Part shown: piece by piece, positions 1-13,600 of the stretch
Layout: every line of letters begins with the position of its first letter
Position numbering within the stretch: the first letter of the stretch is position 1
Source: Aricia agestis
Lineage: Eukaryota > Arthropoda > Insecta > Lepidoptera > Lycaenidae
DNA length: 64,000 bases
Assembly: GCF_905147365.1 (NCBI RefSeq)
Contig: NC_056428.1
Location: 29,480,001 to 29,544,000 of the forward strand
Direction: 5' to 3'
Position numbers and translations under genes: made by a program
Notes under the pieces: model-generated
The model's database searches: none
What the model saw: the letters and a program-made list of their open reading frames with translations, nothing else
What the model was told of the DNA's origin: nothing

Positions 1-39
1 CACTCAGAGAATTTTAATGATGATTTAACTTTAAGTACC

Positions 40-345
40 TGGATGACCGAGCTTTGCTCGGTATAGCAAACACTCATTGACTTCGTGTTACTTAATAACG
101 CCATCTGCCGGTCGTTAAAACAATTCGTTGCTAACAAAATAGTATTATTATTCGCCAATAATAATACTATTTTGATAAAACACGAATAAAAAGACATTTT
201 CTGAAAATGATTCCTACTAGATCGATTTATCGCCCCCGAAACCCCCTATATACTAAATTTCATGAAAATCGTAGGAGCCGATTCCGAGATTCCTATTATA
301 TATGACAATACAATACAAGAATTGCTCGTTTAAAGATATAAGATT
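40..345 (+). repeat. Interspersed repeat with GACCGAGCTTTGCTCG head
   Basis: The head GACCGAGCTTTGCTCG and the later GATAAAACACGAAT are shared with copies at 45164-45420 and 54481-54660. It resembles the 3' region of an RTE-like LINE or a SINE. Its right end is uncertain. Confidence 0.5.
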
Positions 346-1550
346 TAATGAAGAGTTTGGCAGATAGTCTGAGTGAGTGCGGCAGTTAAACTATATTCGT
401 CTTTATCCAAACATCTGGCAGCCCTATGCGTCTACATAAAATCAAATTGAACTTGGGGTTGCAACTTGCATTGCTTTAATTCTAGACCAGGGGTCAACAA
501 ATGGCGGACCGCGATCCGCATTCGGACCGCCGACCCATTGTGTGTGGACCGAGCATGTTCGAAGATGATCTTCGTTCATCTTAAGGCTTCAACATCTCCA
601 GGATTTAAAATCAATATCTATAGCTTGCACCAATACTTCACTCCAAACTTCAGAGAGATTAATTTTTATCGCATCTCATTGATATCTAAATAAATACCTT
701 TGTAATTTTCGTAATTACCGTTTAATATATATTTTTAATAAAATGTGTGGACGAAGGTCATTTCATGTCTTAAAACGGAGCCGAGCGAAACTAATTGGTG
801 ATCCCTGTTCTTGACGATGCATTTACATTCCAAAAGGTAATATCTAACTGTAACGGGCGGCCCCTAGCTCCCCTACAATGGCCTATTGATTACTTGCAGT
901 ATTCAACGTAGCTATAGATTGAGTGTCTGGGCCTCTGGGGTGCCCGGACATGCTATAACACAGTATAAACATATACAGTAGCGTAACTCTGTTTATAAAA
1001 TCTTTGTACTAGACTCTAGCGGAGCACACGACTACATTGTTTTTATTACCATGATTGCGAAGTTGTCGATGAGCAATCTTGGAGAATATGACCCTCTACA
1101 CCACTGTTTTTCAACCTATGGAGTGCGTACCACAGTACCCACTGGTAGCGAAGCTTCTGTAAGGCGGTCGCCAAAGGTCAAAAGAATTATTCCAATAAAA
1201 AAACGATATATTTCCTGAAATACAGGCTCACGCCCAGTTTAGGCACCAGTCTCCCACATGAAACCTACCAAATATGTGCTATTTGTCGACCTATTTGTGT
1301 CTATAATTATACTACTTTATCTACAATTATCTATAATCATACTACTTTGTGTCTATAATTATGTACCTACTTTCTGTCTTTTAATATTATGTGGTAAGAA
1401 ATAAATAAAAATATTATTATTATTATAAGGAATGCAATATTATGTAGGAGAATGTTAACAAAAGGATATATTCATAAACATACATCATGAAAAAAAGCAA
1501 AGGGTATCGCATAATATTTTTTCATACTGGGGGTGTAAAAAATAATAATC
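346..1550. other. Gene-free stretch
   Basis: No exon or PDPR-like motif is visible. A short repeat of CTATAATTATACTACTTT type and an ATTATTATTATTAT tail lie at 1300-1430 and may mark the 3' end of a retroelement. Nothing else is recognised. Confidence 0.3.
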
Positions 1551-2985
1551 GGCCAAGTGCGAGTCAGACTCGCCCACGAAGGGTTCCGTACCGGTATAGA
1601 GTGAAAGTAGACAAAAAAGTGTTTTTGTATGGGAACCCCCATTAAATAAGTATTTACGTTATTTTAATTTTATTATTAACTAGCTGTTGCCCGCGACTTC
1701 GTCCGCGTGGACTTCAGTTTATAGCGCGCGGCGTCAATAAAATTGGTGTCAAAAGCTTTTTAAAACCCTGGTACCCCTTAAATCAAAATACCCAAAACAG
1801 CCGTGTAGTGTGCACATAATATGTTTTTTTTTAATTAAACTTTTTTATACCTTTTATAGCTTATTTAGCGTTACACAACTTAGCTGCATAATGCATTACA
1901 CAACAGACAACTTTAGTTTTGCCCAATACCAATGGCCATAAACTATTTAGTATTTATTATTTGTAGACTGTTGTTTCTGATTTCTATGGTGGTACGTGAG
2001 TTGTTTCTTAACATGTATAACAATCGAAAGAATCGAAATATTAATTCAACATGGTACCACCTCTTATAGAAATACATATTATGAGCAAGCGATAGCGCGA
2101 TCTATGCGACTCTTGGCGCCATCTGTTCCAGTTTTTGGAACGGACTTAATTTGAACAAATTTACGCATAAACACCCCCTTTTTCCAGTAAGAAGTAGCCT
2201 GTGTTCTTTCTCAGGCTTTAGACTATCTGTGTACAAAATTTCATTACAATCGGTTCAGTCGTTTTGGCGCTGTTGTTTTTGAATTTGATATCTAATCTAA
2301 GTTGGTAAGTGAGTTATTAGTTAATAACGTGTATAACAATCGAAAGAATCGAAAAACCTGACTTAACATGGTACCACCTCTTATAGAAATACGCATGAGC
2401 AAGCAATAGCGCGATCTAGGGGACTCTTGGTGCCATCTATTTTGAGTTTTTGGAACTAACTTAATTTGACCAAATTTACGTATTTTCACCCCCTTACAAC
2501 TCCCTTTTCCAGTTAAAAAGTAGCCTATGTCCTTTCTCAGGCTTTAGACTATCTGTGTACAAAATTTCATTACAATCGGTGTAGTAGTTTTGGCGTGAAA
2601 GCGAGACAGACAGACAGACAGAGATACTTTCGCATTTATAATATTAGTATAGATTTTTACAGTACAAATATAATTAAGGATTTTGTGAAAATTTCAAGTG
2701 CCTAACTATTATTGATTACGAGCAAAAAAGGCCAAAAAAATCACGTTTCTTCTATGGAAGGGCTCCCATACAAGAAACGTGATTGGGAACGGGAAATATC
2801 AACTTTATTTTATTTTTAGTATTTGCTGTTACAGCGGCAACAGGTATACACAATCTGTGAAAATTTCAGTAGTCTAGCTATAGCGGTTCTTGAGTTACAG
2901 CCTGGAGACAGGCAGACGGTCAGACAGACATCGAAGTCTTATGAATAGGGTCCCGTTTTCACCCTTTGGGTACGGAACCCTAAAA
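1551..2985 (+). repeat. GGCCAAGTGCGAG...ACGGAACCCTAAAAA repeat, split by another repeat
   Basis: The head CGGCCAAGTGCGAGTCAGAC and tail GGTACGGAACCCTAAAAA match the copy at 19414-20003. The body is interrupted at about 1681-2655 by the GCCCGCGACTTCGTCC repeat. Confidence 0.6.
1681..2655 (+). repeat. GCCCGCGACTTCGTCCGCG repeat with internal tandem duplication
   Basis: It starts AGCTGTTGCCCGCGACTTCG and ends TTATAATATTAGTATAGAT, as does the short copy at 4799-5076. The segment from about 1983 to 2270 recurs at about 2300-2600 (both contain TAACAATCGAAAGAATCGAA and TGGTACCACCTCTTATAGAA), a tandem duplication of about 0.3 kb. Probably SINE- or RTE-derived. Confidence 0.6.
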
Positions 2986-3706
2986 ATACTGCTCTACACC
3001 GCCTAAACGTGAAGTTCATAATCGCTAATATTGTCTGTCATGTGCCACGTCATAAAGATGTCATATTATAGTCACGCTTAGTTATATAATGTGCGTTTGA
3101 TTAATAGGTCGTCTAGAACGAATATGGTCTACTGTATATTTATATTGTGCAATCGGCTTAGATCGAGCTAGCGTGAGCGTTCCTAGTTACTACATAATAT
3201 TTAAACTAAACAATAAACACCTTTCGTACTAAAACTGAGGCTTCGTGATGGCTTTTACGTAGAAAGTACCAATTATTATTAAATAATTCTAAATTAGTTT
3301 TCTATTGTGTAGACTAATATCTTAAAAGCTATGAAAATGGAGTCCGAAAAATTAAGCAGTTAATTTTATCCTTTTTTGTCTCTGTCTCTTCCTCGTATAC
3401 CTATTCGTTTCGCTTAGGGTACTACCTATAAAATAGATAAGGTTGTCTACCTTTAAGGTAGACAACATTAACGTCTTTAACTTTCTACTATTTTAAGTGG
3501 TAGATAACTGATAAGATATTATTTAAGTAATTTATATTATATTAAATTGGTATTACACTTATCGTAAAAAACACTTGTGATGAATAATAGTTTTTCAATG
3601 TAAATAACGATAAAATACGATTAAGCAACTGTAACTTGATTTTATTTACAGTAAATTATTTGTTGTTAAGTATATTAAATAATCATATATTATTATATAG
3701 ATCTGC
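2986..3706. other. Gene-free AT-rich stretch
   Basis: No coding signal is seen. A small inverted repeat, AAGGTTGTCTACC / GGTAGACAAC, occurs at about 3439-3470. Nothing else is recognised. Confidence 0.3.
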
Positions 3707-3895
3707 CTTTTCAAAAGTGGGTGATAAACCCCCCCTTGTGGGCGCTGAAGGTCTTAACTGGGACCCAGAAAAAAATGAAGGTGTTGTGTAGAGGCTTGAG
3801 GACTGTTTTATTTCATCTGGACGCACTTATAGGGGCGCTAAAACATAATTTGTTCTCAAAATTGGCAGTAGACAAAATAAGTTTGGGAACCCATG
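3707..3895 (-). mobile_element. Partial hAT-like MITE (related to 52322-52524)
   Basis: In reverse complement it carries TTTGAGAACAAATTATGTTT, TTTTTTTCTGGGTCCC and GCGCCCACAAG, all present in the better-preserved copies at 52322-52524 and 56944-57172. Its ends are decayed. Confidence 0.55.
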
Positions 3896-4159
3896 ATATT
3901 TATCATACCCCGTAATACCCTGTATGGTCAAAACCGTGAGAGTGGCACGGAACTTGAAATACAATTTATAATAATACGATGTCACATAAACACATTGGGC
4001 CTTATTAATAAAATATTTGCTGCACGTTTAAAGCAATCCATGTTACCATATTACGTTTGACTCTACATGTCGGCGGTCAGCTCTGCTAATATTTAAATTA
4101 TAACGCTTCCTCTGTACGCCAGCAGGTTACTGTAGCAGATATGGTCGTGAAGAGACGTT

Positions 4160-4360
4160 AGATAATTTTATCAATAAAACCGACATAGGGGAGGATAGGG
4201 AAGGGAAAAGGGTAGGGGTTTGGGCCTCCGGTAAACTCACTCACTCGGCGAAACACAGCGCCAGCGCTGTTTCACGCCGGTTTTCTGTGAGCCCGTGGTA
4301 TTTCTCCGGCCGAGCCGGCCCATTCGTGCCGAAGCATGGCTCTCCCACGTCAAACGTGTT
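4160..4360 (+). repeat. GC-rich interspersed repeat fragment just upstream of PDPR-like exon a
   Basis: It contains GCGCCAGCGCTG and TTCTCCGGCCGAGCCGGCCC, far richer in CpG than its surroundings. I recall similar sequence being common in noctuid moths, probably from a retroelement UTR; not verified. It lies in the intron about 115 bases before exon a. Confidence 0.4.
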
Positions 4361-4475
4361 CCTTTTTTTAAGACAATAACAGCACACGGCTTAAGCGTGG
4401 ATCAAATATTTTTATAACCCTCGTGCCTTCTCCCACGGTTTTGTCTCGAAACTTACCCATTTTTACCTAACCTAG

Positions 4476-4668
4476 ATGTTCAATTACCATGTGGCTGCCG
4501 GGATGAAAACAGTAGGTATATCCGCTGCTGGGGGAGTGGCAGAGGCGACTGTTGACGAGATCGTCGACGGCTACACCAAATATGACATGTACGAGCTAGA
4601 CATCAACCGCTTCTTGGGACTCCACAACAATAAACGCTTCCTGAGAGACAGGATGAAGGAGGTGCCTG
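4476..4668 (+). CDS. PDPR: PDPR-like exon a (end of DAO domain)
   Basis: The acceptor is CCTAG at 4471-4475 and the donor is GTAAGT from 4669. The reading frame is open into the exon, so the ATG at 4476 is an internal methionine, not a start. It ends in phase 1 after the codons for V-P. This is the most 5' exon visible in the window. Confidence 0.85.
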
Positions 4669-7600
4669 GTAAGTAACTTACCATGTGTACCAACCGTATT
4701 TAAATTTCCGTACCAAAGGCCCGGTCTAGCTATATTTTAGTCGCTCCGGGCAAAGATAATTTCTGCCGGCCTTTAAATACAGAAAACCATATAAGATACT
4801 AGCTGTTGCCCGCGACTTCGTCCGCGTGGACTTTAGTTTATAGCGCGCGGTGTCAACAAAATTTGTGTCAAATTTAAAAACTTTTTAAAACCCTGGTAAG
4901 TGGTACCCCTCTTAGGGCCGCGCTACACCAGAATGGAAAAGTAGCCTATGTCCTTTCTCAGACTCTAGAATAACTGTGTACAAAATTTAATTGCAATCGG
5001 TTCAGTCGTTTTGGCGTGAAAGCGAGACAGACAGACAGACAGACAGAGATACTTTCGCATTTATAATATTAGTATGGATGAACATGTTTTGTTGGAGCAT
5101 GATGGGGAGAATACTTCGGGCCCTGTCCGTACCAATCGTTTTTTCAATCTAAAACTGTTTTAGATTTAAATACGGGGCCCCAGGTCATCGCACATTACAC
5201 CGACTCGATGCCAACCACAACTCACAGTTTGGCATTGAATTTTCAGATGTAAGTATGTACTTATGTAGCTTAGTTGTTTACTATAATAACTTGCGTGTGA
5301 GTTGACTTAACTCGTATGTCCTAACAATATAAAGATTAGGTACATTTCCATGCCAGGCTGTGAGTTGGGTTGGAGTGGAGTTGGCGTATTGTACGATGAC
5401 CTCTAGTATGTTGAATTTCGGATCGATCATTATTGTAAAGCTGCGACTAAATTATGATTGACTTGTTTTATGTACGAATCCAAGACGATGTATTATACGA
5501 CTTTCAAAATAGTGCGATCGATCACAGTCACGTCATGCTAATCTAAACAGTATGTTCCACTTTATTTTTAAAATTAAACGACGATCGAAAGTACAAGAAT
5601 TGGGCCTTGCATAAAAAAAGGATCTGAGTTATGTATGATACATGAGTAGGTATTTTAAAGTTTTCAATAGGGTATAATATTACTGCAATATTTCCACGAG
5701 AGGTAGCACCAGCATAGAAAGTAAACAAAAAGTTTTGTTCTACGTTTGGCAACGCTTCTTAAAAAATTCTGATATTATGATATAAAAGTACGCTGGACTT
5801 TAAATGATACCCACCTGCTTTTTGTGCCTATTTGAAGCGGAATCAGCGCCCCCAATGAGGGGGAAGAGAACTAAATCTGACCTAACTTGCAAATGGCCGC
5901 TTAATCGTTATTGGTTGTCATCACTAGTATTAGTTCCAAGTACTCTCACTACTGCTATCAGCGCCAATTTGGCGACCTTATAACGTCATTTTTACGTCAG
6001 ATTTAATCCCTCGCATTGGGGGCGCTGATTCCGCTTCAAATAGGCACAAAAAATACCTGTCATTCAAAGGGTATCATAAATCCAGCGTACTCGTATATAA
6101 TTGGAGGTCAGTGTGTGTGCAATATATCGGATTATTTACTGTATGTGCCAGTAGCGTCCTCTGCTCCGCCATTAGAATTCATTCTGGATATTCGACAATC
6201 GACTCTTTCGATTACATATTATCTCATTGTCCAGGTGTGCATTACGGGATGCCGTATCCGTTCTACGAGTTCGAGACTGGTCGCAACCTGCGTCTGTCCC
6301 CCATCTACCCGACGCTCCGCGACAATGGTGCGGTGTTCGGACAGGTTATGGGATACGAGAGGCCCACGTGGTTTGAAACTGTAGGTGAGTTCGCACCAAA
6401 ACAGGTCTTATCAGAAACCATGTTAACTTTTTAACCCTATATTAAAGTCGCTTCAAATATTCACCATAGCGTCGGTCCAAAAGACAAGTTGCAGAAGTGT
6501 TTCCAGAAGAAAAAGCGTGTAAACTTTAAATCCTTTATCTATTTTAAGATGATTTACAACTTTAGAATAATAGTTGGGGAGGGGAAGAGGCGATTTCGGG
6601 ACAAGGTCGAGCGTGTTAGATTAAGCTTGTACAGGCTTCCGACATGTGTCTACTAATCATGAAGAAATCAGATTTCTAACGTGGTGGGTTAAAATGTGAA
6701 TTTGAATATTGAAATGTCATCACTCATCGGATCTGTCAGATTAAGTTAGGGGATGTTAAGTATACCCCAAAGAAGCTTCCATATAAAGCATTGACGATTC
6801 AAAGGTTAGGTAAGCCTGTAGAGACATTTTGAAATATAAAAAATAAAGCTTAATATTTTCCTAACTAAGCTTCGCAGATATTTTATTTGGCACTAAACTA
6901 AATGATTTAGTCCTTGTGGTCTAAAATATATTTATAGTTTACCTAAATACCTAAGCAATTTTCTGAATATATTTTCTATTTCAACACTTTAAAATGGCTG
7001 CAGTTTCTGCACCCACCGCTAAAATAAAAAACGCTCTTATTATTTTTTTAATCAGCTTTACCTAATGTAAAAAACCTACTAGGTCTCCATGACGCTCGAG
7101 TGACTACACAAATAGCACCCTCCCCTCCCCTACTATAACGCTAGTCAAAAATTAAAGGCCACGCATAGCTGCAGTGCTTTGGTATTGTTTGGCAATACGG
7201 TAGTGCTCGACATTTATGTATGTTCATTAGGCCACGGAGTTATCAGCTATATCACGTTGTTCGTAGACTACCTATTGTACTTTATTGGTAGATATTGATT
7301 GCCCCCTCCAGTTGCCCTGAGTGATCCTCAAATTACGCTCAGCATTATCTACCCTGCTTTTTTCCAAAGTTATCTGGAATTTAGGGTAATTCAAACTTCT
7401 TTTCAGATAAATCGGAGTCGGAAAAGCCGTTGCCATTCAAAATAGCCCACACTAAAACGTTTGGCAAGCCGCACTGGTTTGAGACTGTGCAGCGGGAGTA
7501 CTGGTCGTGTCGTGAGGCGGTGGGCTTGGCCGATTACTCATCATTCACGAAAATCGATATTCAGGTAGTAATTTGAAAGGTTAAAGCTAGACTTTAAAAT

Positions 7601-10600
7601 TAGATACATATAAGCTGTCCAATTATTAATGCAGAATGACAGCACAGTGCACACCGTGCGCACCAAAGAAAAGATATTGTGTGGATAGTTTAACCATTCT
7701 TGATTATTATAGGTATATCTTCTTACTATTTGAGTTGAAGGATGATTCTTGTACAGATTTTACGTTCATAAATACGAAAAAGAGAGAGAGATAACATAAT
7801 ATTAAATTCAAGATTAATTTAACATAGACTGGCGCTAGTGAGCCACAAGTTAGTACATACATAATGTACACCAAGATTGACAGTCGCCTAATAAGTAACA
7901 AATAGTTTTAGAAGGTTTTGTCGCTCAATGCTTTGTCTCGCCACTCGCCAGTCTACTCGGTAGCACAGTGTGATAAAAACCTCGATTTTGTTTCACTGCG
8001 TTTTTCCTTCAAAATACTGTAGTTGATAGCTATATAAACATTAGAGTAAAACTCCGAGATCAATCCCTAGGTACAAAAACCCTAGGTCGAAACCCTAGGT
8101 TGGCTAGGTACAAAAAATTCTAATTTTTATTAAAAAAAAATTAATTGGAAATAACTTTTAACACAGAGGTCATTAGAGTGTGATTTTTAATAACATTGAT
8201 AAAGGATTAATAATTTTTCTAATTCGATCTAATCGCGAAATTAAAAATGAAAAACTAAAATTAATAAATAAATTAATATCTCCCTACTTGATCACAGTAG
8301 GTTAACCAAATTTGGAGAAAAAGTAAAGTATTAAGTGCTTATTCAATTGGTATTAACAAAATTAATGTTACTTGATTAACTTTTTATGCAAATTTATGAC
8401 CCAGAAAAACACTCTTTAAAAAAATAAATACAAAGAATATCGATCTCGGAGTTTTACTCTAATGTTTATACAGCTATCAACTACAGTATTTTGAAAGAAA
8501 AACGCGGTGAAACAAAATCGAGGTTTTTATCACACTGTAAGTAGGTATGAGATGGTCCTAAATAAAAAGTATGCTGTATGCAGCGATAAAACTTTCGATA
8601 AGTTTTAAGTCACTTTGAAGGCGACTATGAATCAGGTTCTAATGATAATCATTTGACAGTCCCAAGGCAGAGAAGTGGTGGATCTGCTGCAGTATCTCTG
8701 TTCCAACGATGTGGACGTGCCAATCGGTAGTATAATACACACGGGCATGCAAAACGAGCGGGGTGGCTATGAAAACGACTGCAGTCTTGCCAGGATAAGT
8801 GAGAACCAGTAAGTGTACAGGCTGCCTTTTGAGTGACTGAGCCTAGGTTAAAGGCTCTTCTCCGTCGTATTAGCTGATCGCACATTTTTTAGCACCGTAC
8901 GCGCCGGATTTTAGAATTCGTTGCATGAAATGACGTCACGAAATGCGGCGCGTACGATGTGTGACAAATGTGCGATCATCTTCAGACAACTTTAATTTAA
9001 TGAAGAGTTAACAGAAAATCTGTGGGGCTGGCTGTAATTTTACTAAATGACATATTGTATTAGCTTAATATCCCCCATGATTGTTTTGAGGCGTGGCATA
9101 AATAATTACTAAGTAGTTCACAAGATAGTAATTAGTAGCGCTATCTTGTGAACTTTGAAGTGTCACTAGTTACAGATTTTTCGCATCCTTGCCTCCACGA
9201 CGTGCCTCCACACGTCTTCAACGCTCTGAAACATTTTCGTAGATCTTTTAGTAATTAGTATACATAATATACATAATATGCAACGCCTCCGTGGTCTAGT
9301 GGTATAGAGCGCGGCTCTTGACTCGGAGGTCGTGGGTTCGATTCCCGCGTTGGAAACATGTTATTTCCAAGTTTGGTTAGGACAGTGCAGGCTGATCACC
9401 TGATTGTCTGACAAGTAAGATGATGCATGCGTCGGATGGGCATGTAAAAAGTCGGTCCTGCGCCTGATCTCTCGCCTTCCATCCCACTGGGTTATGAGAG
9501 TAAAGGAATAGAGAGTGCTCTTGTGTATTGCGCACACACTTGGGCACTATAAAATTACTCCTGCGTAGCTGGCCTGGTTTCAATGAAACCGGCCACCGTC
9601 ACCGAAACCGGTGTGGGATCTATTATTATTATACATAATATAATAAAATACAGTGTTTAATTTTGTCTACACAACTACGGGTTAAAGCTGATGATTGTAA
9701 ACTTTAGATCTAATTAAATAAATAAATGAAATAAATCAATGAAAATAATTATTTCAGCTACATGATGATAGCGCCTACAATACAGCAGACGCGCTGTCAG
9801 GTCTGGTTGAGAAAGCATCTCCCAGCCAACGGCTCGGTGACTCTCTCCGACGTCACTTCCATGTACACAGCTATATGTATACTCGGGCCCTTCACCAGGA
9901 ACTTGCTGTCAGAGCTGACTGACACTGACCTGTCACCGACAAATTTCCCCTTCTTCACATTCAAGGAGTTGGACGTGGGTTTGGCCAATGGGATCCGAGC
10001 TATGAACTTAACGCATACCGGAGAATTGGGCTATGTGCTGTATATACCTAATGAGGTAAGCTTTTGTATTGTATACAGGTTGTAACAAAACAAAGTGATA
10101 ATAGTTTAGGATGTGTCCCTTGTATAGAGTTTACTGTGAAAGAAGCAGCGCTGAAAGAGCAATTTGTATGGGCAAGAGCCCCAGCGTTATAAATGTTCCC
10201 ATACATAAGTGAAAAAAGTTACTCTTTTAGCGTACTACTATACAGGGGACTCATAAAAACCACAAACTTTGTTTAGTTAGGTACACCCTGTAAATATTTT
10301 AAAATATGGTTTTACTTGACTAATAATAAGGTTGTTGCTTATTTTATTACTTTTTTGGCAAGTTAAAGGTCAAAGTATAAAATATAAATTCATTTTGACA
10401 CTTATTTTACAATATAAAGTAAAAACTGTTTTTGGATGGATTGCAAAAGAGTAGCTGTCCTTAGACTTTTAGCAATAAACCCAATAAAATAAAAGAGTCA
10501 ACTCTTAGTGTCGCGACACATGTGCAGAACGTTCGGCGCCAAACGTTCGGCTCAATACGCTCGCAACGTATTTCAAGTTCTCAATGACACATCAGCGTAA

Positions 10601-13600
10601 ATTACGCCGCGTTTAGTTACAGCGTAACTGCGTAACATACCGTCGCGTCGGCGGAACTTTCGGCGCCGTACGTTCGGCAGATGTGTCCTTACGCTTAAAC
10701 TTTTCAGTTCAGTCGACTGAAAACAAAAACAAACACAATCCAGAAAGTCCAAAAGATGTAACTTCGATGAACATGCATTTCATTACTTGTGCTCACAATT
10801 TTGACGTTCGAACTTTTTAAAACGCAATTTTAAAAAGTTGTAATGTCAATGTTTTGACGTTTATACTTTTTAAATTGGCTTTATTTTTTAGTTCGCACTC
10901 CACGTATACAACCGTTTAATGACGGTGGGTGAGCGGTATGGCATCAAGCACGTGGGCTACTACGCCACGCGTTCGCTCCGAGTGGAGAAGTTCTTCGCTT
11001 TCTGGGGACAGGACCTCGACACTATGACCACGCCGCTAGAGTGCGGCAGGACATGGCGAGTAAAATTCGACGTGAGTACACGGAAACTGTACATTAGTAA
11101 CATGTACTAGGAACATGAGTTATGACTTTAAATGACAAATATAGGTAACTGAAGGATTAAACCGATTTGGATGGGAATTTAGTTACTTTAAGAGCCTGTT
11201 TCACCACTTACTGAAAAGTTCCGCATAAGCTATCCACAACTTATCTGAGAGATAGAATATGGCGTATCTGTCAGATAAGTTGAATATTAATATATTTTAT
11301 AATAAGCCTCTAAACCTCGCGAAAGGACAAAGTTATTTCGCCCAGTTCTTTCAGATGTTGTCGTCACAAAATAAGTATAAGGGCGCTTAACTGATTCAGT
11401 GCGGATGACACGGGAGTCGTGTCATACGCGTTTGTAATGTGTGGCGCATAACACGGGAGCCGTGTCATTTGAAAAACGATTGTATCTCCCTCAAATTACA
11501 CTTTAAAAGGTTCTACTCTGAACAAAATCATCTTAATTTTCCACGTAGAACAAGCCTATAGGCTTCGCCTCTGAATATTCTGTAAATTGAATAAAAGTAG
11601 GGGCCGTCAACCTTTTTTAAAAGGTACATTCATTGCGGATTATACGGCAGCCGCGTCTTATGGGTTTTTAACGTGTGGCGTATGACACGTGAGCCGTGTC
11701 ATTTAAAAAGCGATTGTATCTCCCTCAAATTACACTTTAAAAGGTTCTACTCCGAACAAAACCATTTAAATTTTCTACGTAAAACAAGCTTATAGGCTTC
11801 CTCTCTGAATATTCTGTGAATTGAAAAAAGTAGGTGCTGTCTCCTTTTTTAGCCCACCGTACATTATCCAAAATTTCTGATCACTAAAATTCGGACGCCC
11901 GCCGGAACGTACTCTGTTCATACATTTTGTTGTGGACCCCGCATACTATCAGAATTCTGACGTGTCAAAATGTATGAGCGTCCGACTTTTTCTGATAATA
12001 AATTCGGATAATAAATATACTTTTGATAATAAACTTTTAAGAAAATAAAGAAGTAATATTGGGAGTCTTCATGGTTCCCATCATCAGATCACCACTTTTG
12101 TGAACATGGTACCAACTCGGAACCGGATCAATCGGAACAAATACCCCATACAACAAAAGAAAAATTTTGAAAATCCGTTCACAAACATTGGAGTAATCGT
12201 TGAACACACATAAAAAAATATCCACAGCCAAACGTATAACCTCCTCTTTTTTGGAAGTCGGATAAAAAATATTAACTACGAACTTCTTTAAATTTATCTA
12301 CGAACGTATAATTTACTTTGGAAACCCAGAGCTATTTAATATAGGTAGGTACTCATTTTTCTAACTTTGAAACCTACAAAAGGTTTGCAACATTGAATAA
12401 AAAAATCGCTTACCTGCCATTTTCAGGTTTACACTTTGTAAAACTACTCGAAATCAACTTAAAACAACGTAGCCTTCCGTCAACAACAATAGTTTGGGTT
12501 CAATTAAATAAATTAAGTTAATACAAGCGTAAAAACCAAAAAAAAACATAAAGCTTTTTGATCGTGGCGGATGACACGGTAGCCGTGTCATCTACTCCTA
12601 TGGCGTCATAACACGGCTCACGTGTCAAGGGAAAATTGTATGCCGCCACGACTGAAAGTCTTCAAAAAGGTGCGCCGCATTGAATCGGTTAAGTAAATTA
12701 TTATAGAGATACTATTATTCCATATCGTTTGTGCTTTCGAATTTACGATCCTAAACACGATCATTGTTCCACAGAAAGACATACCGTTTATCGGGCGCGA
12801 CGCGTTACTTCGCCAGAGGGAGGAAGGCATCAGGCGGCAGTATGTACAGCTGCTACTCACAGACCACGATCACGAGTTGGACTTGTGGTCTTGGGGTGGC
12901 GAACCCATTTACCGAGACGGGAACTATTGTGGACAGACTACAACTACCAGCTACGGATTCACTTTTAAGAAACAGGTAAGAATTTTGTAGCATGAGGAAT
13001 CGTTTTATAGGTAGACTAGCGACCAGTCCCGGCTTCGCACGGGTATAAAATGTAATATTATAGCCTATGTCACTCACTGAAAAAATGATTCAAATCGATT
13101 CAATAGTTTTAATTTATATTCAGTACTACCCGTGACCCGCATTGGTCGGTACTCGGTACCGCCGCAAAAGCTACGTCCCGCAATTTTCAAATCTGTAATA
13201 TCTTCGAAAATATTCATTTAAATCATGGGCCATATATTATATCTATATTAAATCAACAATGTATTTAAAGTATTTAATTGAATAAGGATTAATGCCGATT
13301 GCCGTATTAGTTAAAATCGCTTCGAAAATTAGCCATTATTTGTAGTAAAAAGTAAATGACAAAAAAATGATATTGTGGGATATCCATAAGAGATAGAGAT
13401 AGATAGACATATGTATACACCATCGCGGAGTTTTCTGTAGACCTTTTCATTGTGTACAATACTTAGTACCTTATTTTGATAAATCTATATGTAAGCGGAT
13501 AAAATGTAATTATTTACGACATCAGATTAGAAACATCAAAAATAACAGTATTTCTCCACTATTTAATTATGGTTTTTATACTTATAAACCTTCCTCTATA

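Noticed and set aside
5999..6434. Longer open frames starting upstream of PDPR-like exon b
   Set aside because: Only 6235-6384 matches the family in the right phase; the upstream part is intron and MITE sequence.
9283..9356. tRNA gene
   Set aside because: A and B boxes are present but the acceptor stem does not pair properly and a typical SINE body and tail follow.
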